Positions 40,153-49,953 are shown, counted from the first letter of the stretch. The stretch: 55,031 nucleotides of DNA from an uncultured Eubacteriales bacterium (GCA_934486705.1 CAKSQS010000014.1:1-55031), one strand, 5' to 3'. Notes: a model not told the origin generated them from the sequence alone. Translations and numbers: made by a program.

Positions 40153-41502
40153 ATGCCTAAAAAAATAATTTACGTTTTTTTAACTATTTTAACGGTCGTG
40201 GCTGTTATTTCTCCTGCTTTTACCGCCTCGGCTTATGAAATTACGGGCTTTGAGGTATCGGCAAAGGCGGGTATGCTTGTATCTATGGATACGGGCGAGA
40301 CGCTGTACTCCAAAAATATTGACGAAAAGGTATACCCCGCCTCAATAACCAAAATTATGACCGTAACGCTTATGCTTGAAAGCGAAAAATACGACCCAAC
40401 CGGCAAAGTTGCTATGTCGAAAGAGGTGGACAGGCTGATAACCGGCACGGGCAGCGCGGTTTCAAACATAAAAATAGGGGAAGAAATAACCCAGCTTGAC
40501 TTAGTTTATACCGTGCTTATGTCCTCCTTCGGGGACTGCGCGTACTTAGCGGCGCTGTATTACGGCGGCAGTGTGGAAGCGTTTGTTGAGCAAATGAACA
40601 ATAAGGCGGCGGAATTGGGGCTTACTTCAACGCACTACAGCAACCCCGTGGGGCTGCATGATGAGCAGACCTATACCACCGTGCGGGATATTCATACCCT
40701 TGCCACCTATGCTCTTAAAAACGAGACCTTTAAAACCGTTTGCGAAACGGCGCGCTACACCATTGAGGCTACCAATATGTCAGGCAAGCGCACTATTTCC
40801 ACCACAAACCTTATGCAAGACCCCAACACAAATTACTATTATCAATACGCAAGGGGCGTTAAAACCGGGTTTACAGACGAGGCGGGCAGGTGTCTTGTGA
40901 GCACCGCGACATATAACGGCTACAATTATATGTGTATACTTATGAACTGCCCCGCAAACGCGGGTAAAAGATATGAGTTTATAGACTCCGCAAATCTTTA
41001 CCGTTGGGCGTTCAATAATTTTTCCTTTAAGCAGGTTGCCGATTCCACCGAGCCTGTTTGCGAGCTTCCGGTCGATTTATCGTTTGATACCGATTTCGTC
41101 CCGCTCTACTTTGAAAAGCCGTTTGTAACGGTGCTGCCGAATGAGGCGGACAGTTCCACAATAGTTGTGAAGCCTAAGCTTAACTACGAAAGAAAGGACG
41201 CGCCCGTTAAAAAGGGTGAGGTGCTCGGCACGGCGGATATTGTGTACGCCGAGCAGGTGATAGGCACTGTAAATTTAGTGGCGGGCAGCAATGTTAAGGC
41301 GAGTAAGCTGCTTATAGCTTTCAGAGCCGTAAAGGGCTTTTTCGGTTCGTTTTATATGAAAATAGTTTATATACTTATCGCGCTTGTAATTGTGATATTC
41401 ATACTTATGATAATAAGGCTCAATATTGCAAGAATAAGAAAGCGAAAGGTAAAATATATCCCCTACGGAAAAAAGAAAGGCGACGATAAATATGACCGTT
41501 AA
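40153..41502 (+). CDS. D-alanyl-D-alanine carboxypeptidase (DacF/PBP5-like)
   Basis: A 449-residue low-molecular-weight penicillin-binding protein that trims the terminal D-Ala of peptidoglycan peptides. Signal peptide about 1-27 (A-S-A), active serine S64 in S-I-T-K, and the third motif K-T-G-F (237-240). The second motif reads S125-F-G-D instead of S-x-N, so the usual Asn is Gly. A C-terminal PBP5 domain and a membrane helix (about 398-420) with a basic tail follow. It overlaps the next gene by 11 bases. Confidence 0.92.
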   Translation: MPKKIIYVFLTILTVVAVISPAFTASAYEITGFEVSAKAGMLVSMDTGETLYSKNIDEKVYPASITKIMTVTLMLESEKYDPTGKVAMSKEVDRLITGTGSAVSNIKIGEEITQLDLVYTVLMSSFGDCAYLAALYYGGSVEAFVEQMNNKAAELGLTSTHYSNPVGLHDEQTYTTVRDIHTLATYALKNETFKTVCETARYTIEATNMSGKRTISTTNLMQDPNTNYYYQYARGVKTGFTDEAGRCLVSTATYNGYNYMCILMNCPANAGKRYEFIDSANLYRWAFNNFSFKQVADSTEPVCELPVDLSFDTDFVPLYFEKPFVTVLPNEADSSTIVVKPKLNYERKDAPVKKGEVLGTADIVYAEQVIGTVNLVAGSNVKASKLLIAFRAVKGFFGSFYMKIVYILIALVIVIFILMIIRLNIARIRKRKVKYIPYGKKKGDDKYDR

Positions 41503-42097
41503 AAAAATTATAGCAATATTATCCGCAGCGGCGCTGACCCTCTCATTCTGCGCCTGCTCAAAAAGGCAAAGCGAGTTTGACAGCGATACAAACAGCGGCT
41601 ACGGCACCCACCACGCCGTTATAACAGTTAAGGATTACGGCGATATAAAGCTTGTGCTTGACGGCGACACCGCCCCGATAACCGTTAAAAATTTTGTTGA
41701 GCTTGCAAAAAGCGGCTTTTACGATGGGCTTACCTTCCACCGCATAATAAAGGGCTTTATGATTCAGGGCGGCGACCCCAAGGGCGACGGCACGGGCGGC
41801 AGCGATAAGACCATACGCGGCGAGTTCTCGAAAAACGGCGTGGAAAACAATATTTCGCACAAGCGTGGGGTTATTTCAATGGCGCGCTCACAGGATAATA
41901 ACAGCGCGTCCTCACAGTTCTTTATAATGCATGAGGACGGCGATTATCTTGACGGCTCGTACGCCGCTTTCGGTCATGTTACCGACGGTATGGACGTGGT
42001 GGATAAAATCGCCGAAAACACGCCCGTTACCGATTCAAACGGCACGGTTTTAAAGGAAAACCAGCCGATAATAGAAAAAATAGTTATTACCGACTGA
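41492..42097 (+). CDS. Cyclophilin-type peptidyl-prolyl isomerase lipoprotein
   Basis: A 201-residue protein with a signal peptide and lipobox F-C-A-C (lipid cysteine at about residue 23), then a cyclophilin domain with F-H-R-I-I-K-G-F-M-I-Q-G-G-D-P and S-Q-F-F-I. It should fold exported proteins at the outer face of the membrane. It is translationally coupled to the carboxypeptidase, and a terminator follows. Confidence 0.94.
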   Translation: MTVKKIIAILSAAALTLSFCACSKRQSEFDSDTNSGYGTHHAVITVKDYGDIKLVLDGDTAPITVKNFVELAKSGFYDGLTFHRIIKGFMIQGGDPKGDGTGGSDKTIRGEFSKNGVENNISHKRGVISMARSQDNNSASSQFFIMHEDGDYLDGSYAAFGHVTDGMDVVDKIAENTPVTDSNGTVLKENQPIIEKIVITD

Positions 42098-42131
42098 TTT
42101 ATTGAAAAGCCCGATAATATACTTGAACAAA

Positions 42132-42175
42132 AAAAGACTGCAAACCTTTCAGAAACGGATCGGTTTGCAGTCTTT
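42132..42175. terminator. Bidirectional terminator between cyclophilin and rpoC
   Basis: AAAGACTGCAAACC (42133-42146) pairs perfectly with GGTTTGCAGTCTTT (42162-42175), a 14-bp stem. An A-run precedes it and T-rich sequence follows, so it can serve both convergent transcripts. Confidence 0.92.
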
Positions 42176-42180
42176 AATTT

Positions 42181-45100
42181 TTAATTTCCGAACAAAGCGG
42201 TTTCTGCCGTATCGTCGGTATCGGTCGGAATGCCCTCATCGGACAGCTCCTCGTCATACTCCGGCGGATTTATTTCCGCGCAGCGCATACCCGTTCCCGC
42301 AGGAACAAGCTTACCGATAATAACGTTTTCCTTAAGACCGAACAGCGGGTCAACCTTGCCCTTAATTGCAGCCTCGGTAAGAACACGCGTAGTCTCCTGG
42401 AAGGACGCAGCCGATAAGAACGATTCGGTGGCTAAGGAAGCCTTTGTAATACCGAGCAATGTAGCGCGGTAGGTTGCCTTTGTGAGCCCCTCTTCGCCCG
42501 CGTCTATACGCACCTGAACAGCGGCGTTAGCCTCGGCAATCTCCTTATATTCGTAGCTTACGTTTTGCAGCAACTCGGTAGAGCCCGGGTCGGTAACGCG
42601 CAGCTTGCGCATCATCTGGCGGACTATAACCTCAATGTGTTTATCGTTGATATCAACACCCTGCGTACGGTATGCGTTCTGAATTTCGGCTATGATATAT
42701 TCTTCAACAGCCTCAGGACCTTGCGCCTCCAAAATATCCTGCGGATATTTAGCGCCCGGTATCAGCATATCGCCCGCCTTTACCTCGTCGCCGTCCTTAA
42801 CAAGGCAGCGAATACCGTAAGGAATAGTAACCTTTTCCTCGGTTTTAAGCTCGTCGTTGGTGATTATAATTACATTGCTCTTCTTTTCCTCGGCAATGCG
42901 AACAGTACCGTCCATTTTGGCGATAAGTGCGCAGCGCTTCGGTCTGCGTGCCTCAAACAGCTCTTCAACACGCGGAAGACCCTGTGTAATATCCTCTGTG
43001 CTTGCAATACCGCCCGTGTGGAAGGTACGCATGGTAAGCTGAGTACCCGGCTCGCCTATGGACTGCGCGGCAACTATGCCGACAGCCTCGCCCGTTGTGA
43101 CAGGCTTGCTGGTGGCAAGGTTACGCCCGTAGCACTTCTTGCACACGCCGTGGTGGCTGTGGCAGGTGAGTACCGAGCGAATTTCAATGCTCGTAATTCC
43201 GGCATCAACAATTTTCTTGGCGCCCTCGCCCGTAACCATATCCTCGTGTGACCAGATAACCTCGCCGGTATTCGGGTCAACTGCGTCGTGGAGCAGGTAT
43301 CTGCCCTCAAGACGTTCCTCAAGCGGTTCAAGAATGTGGTTGCCGTCCTTAATATCGGCAACTGGGAGACCTTCCTCGGTGCCGCAGTCGTCCTCACGGA
43401 CGATGACATCCTGCGCAACGTCAACCAAACGGCGGGTAAGATAACCCGAGTCGGCGGTACGCAAAGCGGTATCGGCAAGTCCTTTACGCGCGCCGCGCGA
43501 AGAAATGAAGTATTCAAGTACGTTAAGACCCTCGCGGTAGTTGGCACGGATAGGTACTTCAATAACCTTACCTGCTGTGTTCGCAATAAGTCCGCGCATA
43601 CCTGCAAGCTGTCTTATCTGGCTCATAGAACCGCGCGCGCCCGAGTCCGCCATCATAAATATCGGGTTGAATTCATCAAGGTTGCCCTTCAGTGCGTCGG
43701 CAACGTCCTCCGTAGCCTTGTTCCATATTTCAATAACATGGCGGCTGCGCTCGTCGTTGCTTATAAGACCGCGCCTGTAATCGCGGGTTACCAAATCAAT
43801 CTGCGATTCAGCGCCTGCAAGTATTTCTTTTTTCGCCGGCGGGATTACCGCGTCGATAACCGCAACGGTAATAGCGCCCTTGGTGGAATATTTAAAGCCT
43901 GTCGCCTTGATATTATCAAGAACTATAGCGGATTCGCTCGTTCCGTGCATTGTAATGCAGCGGTCAATAATTTTGCCGAGCTGCTTTTTGCCGACTTTAT
44001 TCTGAATAATATCGTCGTTGCTCTCAATAATGTTGGCGTCGGGATTTTTAACGGTGTAGGTCCATTCAAGGTCAAGCGTGTGCTTGGGGTCGGTTCTGTC
44101 AACAAAGCCTAAATCCTGCGGGATGGACTCATTGAAGATTATAAAACCGACGGTGCACCAAACAAGACCGTGCTCGCCCTTATCGTTGGTCATACGCACT
44201 CTTATAGGCGCGTGCAGACCCACAATGCCGTCGTTATAAGCCATTATAGACTCGTTTTTATCCCTGAATATCTTGTTTGCGCCCTTTTCATCGGACTTAA
44301 CCAGGGTAAGGTAGTAAGAACCGAGTACCATATCCTGCGTAGGAACGGTAACAGGCTTACCGTCGGACGGCTTTAAGAGGTTGTTTGCCGCGAGCATAAG
44401 GAAACGTGCCTCTGCCTGTGCCTCTGCCGACAGCGGGATGTGAATAGCCATCTGGTCGCCGTCGAAGTCGGCGTTGTACGCCGTACAAACGAGCGGGTGC
44501 AGCTTTAACGCTTTACCCTCAACCAGCACCGGCTCAAATGCCTGAATACCGAGTCTGTGAAGCGTCGGCGCGCGGTTGAGCAGCACGGGATGCTCCTTTA
44601 TAACCATTTCGAGCGCGTCCCAAACCTCGGTGGACGCACGCTCAACCATTTTCCTTGCGGACTTGATGTTGGTAACGGACTTGGTTTCAACAAGGCGTTT
44701 CATAACAAAGGGCTTGAAAAGCTCAAGCGCCATTTCTTTCGGAACGCCGCACTGGTACATTTTAAGCTCAGGACCTACAACTATAACCGAACGTCCCGAA
44801 TAGTCAACACGTTTACCGAGCAGGTTCTGACGGAAACGCCCCTGCTTACCCTTCAGCATATCCGAAAGGGACTTAAGCGCGCGGTTATTCGGCCCTGTTA
44901 CGGGCTTGCCACGCCTGCCGTTATCTATAAGGGCGTCAACCGCCTCTTGCAGCATACGCTTTTCATTGCGGACGATTATATCAGGCGCGCGCAATTCAAG
45001 CAGTCTCTTCAAGCGGTTGTTACGGTTGATAACGCGCCTGTAAAGGTCGTTCAAATCGCTTGTTGCAAAACGGCCGCCGTCCAATTGCACCATGGGGCGC

Positions 45101-45810
45101 AAATCGGGCGGAATTACCGGAATAACGTCAAGTATCATCCACTCGGGGCGGTTGCCCGACTGTCTGAAAGCTTCAAGCACCTCAAGACGCTTTAAAATGC
45201 GAATGCTCTTCTGTCCCGTTGCGTCTTCAAGCTCGGCGCGCAGCTCATCGCAGGTTTTATCAAGGTCAATTTCGCAGAGCAGCTTTTTTATAGCCTCTGC
45301 GCCCATGCCCGCTTCAAAGTCGTTTTCATACTTTTCGCGCATATCGCGGTACTGCTTTTCGTTTAAAAGCTGCTTTTTCTCAAGCGGGGTAGTACCGGGA
45401 TCGGTAACTATATACTGCGAGAAATAGAGCACCTGCTCAAGCGCCTTGGGGGTAATATCAAGCACAAGACCCATTTTTGAGGGTATAGTCTTGAAATACC
45501 AAATGTGCGAAACCGGGGCGGCAAGCTCTATTGAGCCCATACGCTCGCGGCGTACCTTTGCGCGGGTAACTTCAACGCCGCAGCGTTCGCAGACCTTGCC
45601 CTTATAGCGTATGCGCTTGTACTTTCCGCAGTGGCACTCCCAGTCCTTTTGCGGTCCGAAAATGCGTTCGCAGAAAAGTCCGCCCTGCTCAGGCTTTAAG
45701 GTGCGGTAGTTAATGGTCTCGGGCTTTGTAACCTCGCCGTGCGACCAGCTTCTTATCTGTTCGGGAGACGCAAGTCCTATTTTTATTGATTCAAATTCAA
45801 TTTCTGCCAT
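42181..45810 (-). CDS. rpoC: RNA polymerase beta' subunit
   Basis: The complete 1209-residue beta' subunit. The N-terminal zinc finger is C-H-C-G-K...C-E-R-C-G, and the catalytic magnesium motif N-A-D-F-D-G-D-Q-M is present. The bridge helix/trigger loop region has G-A-R-G-S-M-S-Q-I-R-Q-L-A-G-M-R-G-L and G-A-R-K-G-L-A-D-T-A-L-R-T-A-D-S-G-Y-L-T-R-R-L. It starts 14 bases after rpoB with GGAGGGG before the ATG. A short acidic tail (D-T-D-D-T-A-E-T) ends it. Confidence 0.98.
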   Translation of the reverse strand: MAEIEFESIKIGLASPEQIRSWSHGEVTKPETINYRTLKPEQGGLFCERIFGPQKDWECHCGKYKRIRYKGKVCERCGVEVTRAKVRRERMGSIELAAPVSHIWYFKTIPSKMGLVLDITPKALEQVLYFSQYIVTDPGTTPLEKKQLLNEKQYRDMREKYENDFEAGMGAEAIKKLLCEIDLDKTCDELRAELEDATGQKSIRILKRLEVLEAFRQSGNRPEWMILDVIPVIPPDLRPMVQLDGGRFATSDLNDLYRRVINRNNRLKRLLELRAPDIIVRNEKRMLQEAVDALIDNGRRGKPVTGPNNRALKSLSDMLKGKQGRFRQNLLGKRVDYSGRSVIVVGPELKMYQCGVPKEMALELFKPFVMKRLVETKSVTNIKSARKMVERASTEVWDALEMVIKEHPVLLNRAPTLHRLGIQAFEPVLVEGKALKLHPLVCTAYNADFDGDQMAIHIPLSAEAQAEARFLMLAANNLLKPSDGKPVTVPTQDMVLGSYYLTLVKSDEKGANKIFRDKNESIMAYNDGIVGLHAPIRVRMTNDKGEHGLVWCTVGFIIFNESIPQDLGFVDRTDPKHTLDLEWTYTVKNPDANIIESNDDIIQNKVGKKQLGKIIDRCITMHGTSESAIVLDNIKATGFKYSTKGAITVAVIDAVIPPAKKEILAGAESQIDLVTRDYRRGLISNDERSRHVIEIWNKATEDVADALKGNLDEFNPIFMMADSGARGSMSQIRQLAGMRGLIANTAGKVIEVPIRANYREGLNVLEYFISSRGARKGLADTALRTADSGYLTRRLVDVAQDVIVREDDCGTEEGLPVADIKDGNHILEPLEERLEGRYLLHDAVDPNTGEVIWSHEDMVTGEGAKKIVDAGITSIEIRSVLTCHSHHGVCKKCYGRNLATSKPVTTGEAVGIVAAQSIGEPGTQLTMRTFHTGGIASTEDITQGLPRVEELFEARRPKRCALIAKMDGTVRIAEEKKSNVIIITNDELKTEEKVTIPYGIRCLVKDGDEVKAGDMLIPGAKYPQDILEAQGPEAVEEYIIAEIQNAYRTQGVDINDKHIEVIVRQMMRKLRVTDPGSTELLQNVSYEYKEIAEANAAVQVRIDAGEEGLTKATYRATLLGITKASLATESFLSAASFQETTRVLTEAAIKGKVDPLFGLKENVIIGKLVPAGTGMRCAEINPPEYDEELSDEGIPTDTDDTAETALFGN

Positions 45811-45824
45811 ATCTGCCCCTCCGT

Positions 45825-48800
45825 TTAATTCTCGTCGTCAAATTCGTCGTCAGACGCGAATTCGTCATATTCATCCTCGGCTATTGCGTCGCCGTTTTCG
45901 TCTTCAAGCCCGAATCCGGTTAAATCATCGGCAACCGAGTGACCGTCAAAATCAACGTCGTCGCCCTCGTTTTCGGGGATAGACGGTGTTCCGAGGCCTA
46001 TATCGTCGTCATCCTCAAAGCTCTGCTTTAAGTCGATTTCTTCGTCGTTGCGGTCAAGCACCTTAACGTCAAGACCCAAGGACTGCAATTCCTTAATAAG
46101 AACCTTAAACGACTCGGGCACGCCCGGTTTCGGAATATTCTGACCCTTAACGATCGATTCATAAGTCTTAACACGACCCACAACATCGTCCGATTTAACG
46201 GTGAGTATTTCCTGCAGGGTGTAAGCCGCGCCGTAAGCTTCAAGCGCCCAAACTTCCATTTCGCCGAAACGCTGACCGCCGAACTGAGCCTTACCGCCGA
46301 GCGGCTGCTGAGTAACGAGGGAGTACGGACCGGTGGAACGCGCGTGGATCTTATCGTCAACCAAGTGATGCAGCTTGAGGTAGTACATATAACCTACGGT
46401 TACAAGGTTATCGAACGGCTCGCCTGTACGTCCGTCATAAAGCTGGGTCTTAGCGTCAGCCGTAAGCGGAATACGGGAGAAATCAAGCTTTGCGCTGTTC
46501 TTATACTCATAATCGTCGGATTTTGTAAATTCCTCCGCCATTGCAAAGCATTTACGTATATCGTCCTCGTGAGCGCCGTCGAATACCGGTGTGCAGATGT
46601 TCCAGCCGAGCGCTTTCGCGGCGTAGCCTAAGTGAACTTCAAGCACCTGACCTATATTCATTCGGGACGGAACGCCCAACGGGTTCAGAACTATATCAAG
46701 CGGAGTGCCGTCCGGCAGGAAGGGCATATCCTCGCTCGGGAGTATGCGGGACACAACGCCCTTGTTACCGTGACGTCCCGCCATTTTATCGCCGACCGAG
46801 ATCTTACGTTTCTGCGCTATATAGCAGCGAACAACAACGTTTACGCCGGGGCTTAATTCAGCCGAATTTTCTCTTGTAAATACCTTAACGTCAACAATAG
46901 TACCGTATTCGCCGTGCGGAACACGCAGGGAAGTATCTCTTACCTCGCGCGCCTTTTCGCCAAATATTGCGCGGAGAAGTCTTTCTTCTGCGGTAAGCTC
47001 GGTTTCGCCCTTGGGCGTTACCTTACCTACAAGTATATCGCCTGCGGTAACCTCTGCGCCCACGCGGATAATGCCGCGGTCGTCAAGGTCCTTAAGCGCG
47101 TCTTCGCCCACGTTCGGAATATCCCTTGTTATTTCCTCCGGCCCGAGTTTTGTATCGCGCGCTTCAAGCTCGTATTCCTCAATGTGAATAGAGGTATAAA
47201 CATCATCGCGCACCAGACGCTCGTTAATAAGAACCGCGTCCTCATAGTTGTAGCCTTCCCAGGTCATAAAGCCGATAAGGGCGTTTCTTCCGAGAGAAAT
47301 TTCGCCGTTGCTCGTAGCAGGGCCGTCGGCAATAACCTCGTGCTCCTTGACCTTTTGACCCACCGCCACTATCGGGCGCTGATTTATACAAGTGCCGTGG
47401 TTTGAACGCAGGAACTTTATAAGCTTATATTCGTCAATTTCGCCGTTTGTCGCACGAATCTTAATATAGTCCGCGCTTACATAGGTAACCTCGCCGTCGC
47501 GCTTTGCAAGCACAACTACGCCCGAGTCTACCGCCGCCTTGTATTCCATACCGGTTGCAACCACAGGATTTTCGGGGCGTAAAAGCGGCACAGCCTGCTT
47601 CTGCATGTTTGAGCCCATGAGCGCACGGTTGGTATCGTCGTTTTCAAGGAACGGAATCATAGCCGTTGCTACGGAGACCACCATTTTCGGTGAAACGTCC
47701 ATATAATCGGCGCGGGAGGACTCAACCTCGCGGAAGCCGTCGCGGTAACGTGCGTTAACCTTTTTCTTTATAAAGTAACCGTTATCGTCAAGCGGCTCGT
47801 TTGCCTGAGCTACAACGTACTCGTCCTCTTCATCGGCGGTCATATAACGAACCTCGTCAAGAACTCTGCCGTTCTCCTTATCAACCTTGCGGAACGGAGT
47901 CTCTATAAAGCCGTATTTATTTATCTTAGCGAATGTTGCGAGATAGGAGATAAGACCGATGTTAGGTCCTTCCGGTGTCTCTATCGGGCACATACGCCCG
48001 TAATGGGTGTAGTGAACGTCGCGAACCTCGAACGACGCGCGGTCGCGGGAAAGTCCGCCCGGTCCCAATGCCGACAGACGGCGCTTGTGAGTAAGCTCGG
48101 AAAGCGGGTTTGTCTGATCCATGAACTGCGACAGCGGGGAAGAACCGAAGAACTCCTTTATGGCAGCCACTACGGGACGGATGTTTATAAGCGACTGGGG
48201 AGTAATGCTGTCGGGATCTTGCGCCTGCAGGGTCATTTTTTCGCGGACAACGCGCTCCATACGGGAAATACCTATACGGAACTGGTTCTGCAAAAGCTCA
48301 CCTACCGAACGTATGCGGCGGTTGCCCAAGTGATCTATATCGTCAACATTGCCCACATTGTGCGGAAGTCCCAGAAAATAGTTAACGGACGCGAAAATAT
48401 CGTCAAGTGTTATGTGTTTCGGAATAAGGTTATCGGCGTTAGCCAAAACAGCCTCGCGCAGCTCTTCCTTGCCGTTTGTTTCTTCAAGCAGCTTTTTAAG
48501 GGCTTCAAAGGAAACATTTTCGTTAATTCCGAGCTCGTCAAGCTCGGCTAACTCTTCGGGGGTGAAATCGGTAAAATCGCAAAGCCTTACCATACCGTTT
48601 GAAAGCACCTTTACCTCGGTAACGTTGCCTTCAAAATCCATAACGTTTATATAGGCTTCCTTTACGCCCTTGCGCTCGATAGTATCGGCAAGCTCGCGGC
48701 TTACGGTTACATCCGCCTCGGCAAGAATTTCGCCTGTCACGGGGTCTGCAACCGGGCGCGAAAGCACGGCGCCGCGTATTCTGGCGCCGATTGCCAATTT

Positions 48801-49631
48801 TTTATTGTATTTATAGCGGCCTACGCGGGAAATATCATATCTGTGCGCGTCAAAGAAAAGCTGATCAAGATATGCCTTTGCGCCCTCAATGGTAACGGGC
48901 TCGCTCGGTCTTAGCTTCTTATATACCTCTATAAGCGCGTCCTCTACCGATTTGGTATCGTCCGTCTCTAAAGTGGCGGCAAGACGCTCGTCCTCGCCCA
49001 AAAGCGCTCTTATCTGATCGTTTGTGCCGATACCCAGCGCACGTATAAATGTAGTGATAGGCAGCTTGCGGTTTTTATCAATACGGACATAAAGCACGTC
49101 GTTCGGGGAAGTTTCGTATTCAAGCCACGCGCCGCGGTTAGGAATTATAGTGGAGGAAAAAAGACGTTTGCCGGTCTTTTCATCTGTCTTTTCTGCAAAA
49201 TAAACGCCCGGTGAACGCACCAGCTGGGAAACGATAGCACGCTCCGCACCGTTTATAACAAACGTGCCGGATTCGGTCATGAGCGGGAAATCGCCCATGG
49301 AAACCTCGCTTTCCTTAATTTCCCCGGTCTCGCTGTTTACAAGGTGTGCGGTAACACGCAGCGGCGCGGCATATGTCGTATCGCGCGCTTTGCACTCGGT
49401 AACATCGTATTTCGGAGTATCGTCAAGGCGGTAGTCAACAAAGCTGAGTCTCAGGTTTCCGCTGTAATCCGTTATATCGGACATATCCCTGAATACTTCT
49501 TTCAGACCCTCCTCAACAAACCATTTGTACGAATCCTTCTGAATTTCAATGAGATTAGGCATATCAATAACTTCGTTGATCTTAGAAAAGGTCATTCGGG
49601 TGTTATTGCCCAACCGTACAGGTTTAACCAT
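45825..49631 (-). CDS. rpoB: RNA polymerase beta subunit
   Basis: The 1268-residue beta subunit. I chose the ATG at 49631 (M-V-K-P-V-R-L-G-N-N-T-R), the family start, with GGAG nine bases upstream; an in-frame ATG at 49646 is an alternative. The rifampicin region reads S-S-P-L-S-Q-F-M-D-Q-T-N-P-L with the main contact residues D, H and S kept, so sensitivity is expected, but the usual Q is P (codon 48135-48137). The C-terminus carries an acidic extension of about 60 residues. It is transcribed with rpoC from its own promoter and lacks rplJ/rplL upstream. Confidence 0.98.
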   Translation of the reverse strand: MVKPVRLGNNTRMTFSKINEVIDMPNLIEIQKDSYKWFVEEGLKEVFRDMSDITDYSGNLRLSFVDYRLDDTPKYDVTECKARDTTYAAPLRVTAHLVNSETGEIKESEVSMGDFPLMTESGTFVINGAERAIVSQLVRSPGVYFAEKTDEKTGKRLFSSTIIPNRGAWLEYETSPNDVLYVRIDKNRKLPITTFIRALGIGTNDQIRALLGEDERLAATLETDDTKSVEDALIEVYKKLRPSEPVTIEGAKAYLDQLFFDAHRYDISRVGRYKYNKKLAIGARIRGAVLSRPVADPVTGEILAEADVTVSRELADTIERKGVKEAYINVMDFEGNVTEVKVLSNGMVRLCDFTDFTPEELAELDELGINENVSFEALKKLLEETNGKEELREAVLANADNLIPKHITLDDIFASVNYFLGLPHNVGNVDDIDHLGNRRIRSVGELLQNQFRIGISRMERVVREKMTLQAQDPDSITPQSLINIRPVVAAIKEFFGSSPLSQFMDQTNPLSELTHKRRLSALGPGGLSRDRASFEVRDVHYTHYGRMCPIETPEGPNIGLISYLATFAKINKYGFIETPFRKVDKENGRVLDEVRYMTADEEDEYVVAQANEPLDDNGYFIKKKVNARYRDGFREVESSRADYMDVSPKMVVSVATAMIPFLENDDTNRALMGSNMQKQAVPLLRPENPVVATGMEYKAAVDSGVVVLAKRDGEVTYVSADYIKIRATNGEIDEYKLIKFLRSNHGTCINQRPIVAVGQKVKEHEVIADGPATSNGEISLGRNALIGFMTWEGYNYEDAVLINERLVRDDVYTSIHIEEYELEARDTKLGPEEITRDIPNVGEDALKDLDDRGIIRVGAEVTAGDILVGKVTPKGETELTAEERLLRAIFGEKAREVRDTSLRVPHGEYGTIVDVKVFTRENSAELSPGVNVVVRCYIAQKRKISVGDKMAGRHGNKGVVSRILPSEDMPFLPDGTPLDIVLNPLGVPSRMNIGQVLEVHLGYAAKALGWNICTPVFDGAHEDDIRKCFAMAEEFTKSDDYEYKNSAKLDFSRIPLTADAKTQLYDGRTGEPFDNLVTVGYMYYLKLHHLVDDKIHARSTGPYSLVTQQPLGGKAQFGGQRFGEMEVWALEAYGAAYTLQEILTVKSDDVVGRVKTYESIVKGQNIPKPGVPESFKVLIKELQSLGLDVKVLDRNDEEIDLKQSFEDDDDIGLGTPSIPENEGDDVDFDGHSVADDLTGFGLEDENGDAIAEDEYDEFASDDEFDDEN

Positions 49632-49673
49632 TGAAGTCGGCTCCATAGGTTTACAATCACTCCTCCGTATATT

Positions 49674-49693
49674 TTGCGGCGGAAAAGCCGCAA
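49674..49693 (-). other. Hairpin in the rpoB leader
   Basis: TTGCGGC (49674-49680) pairs with GCCGCAA (49687-49693) over a 6-base loop, just upstream of GGAGG (minus strand, 49662-49666). Sequence around it matches the hairpin cluster at 39881-39894. It may affect rpoB translation or message stability. Confidence 0.5.
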
Positions 49694-49784
49694 GAGCAAG
49701 CATTAACAACGGGTTTCGGCGCTTTTCAAAATTGCTCCGAGGCAAAATAGGCGCACAATACCCCATCATCATTAGTAATTCATT

Positions 49785-49813
49785 ATTATAAACCTAACGG
49801 AGAAAATAGTCAA
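49785..49813 (-). promoter_or_regulatory. Promoter of rpoB-rpoC
   Basis: On the minus strand TTGACT (49808-49813) and TATAAT (49785-49790) are 17 bases apart. The leader to the chosen rpoB start is about 147 bases. The 322-base gap to the V-ATPase operon also holds that operon's promoter and no gene. Confidence 0.9.
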
Positions 49814-49925
49814 GCATTATTTTTTTATTTTTCGTAAATTTTACTTCTTTTCCGCTTTTTTCGCATATTTAGGGCAAAATCGGCAATTTGTCTATTTACT
49901 TTGGAGGAGAAAAACGGTAAAATAT

Positions 49926-49934
49926 TGGTATACT
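49926..49934 (+). promoter_or_regulatory. Extended -10 promoter of the V-ATPase operon
   Basis: TGG-TATACT forms an extended -10 about 20 bases before the TTG start at 49954. A TTGGAG (49901-49906) is too far away for a normal -35. Confidence 0.55.
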
Positions 49935-49953
49935 GTAATTGGAGGTGCTTTAG

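Noticed and set aside
42565..44112. Long plus-strand open frames inside rpoC and rpoB (also 46914-47405 and 48003-48551)
   Set aside because: They are antisense to highly conserved polymerase sequence, lack ribosome binding sites and encode no recognisable domain.
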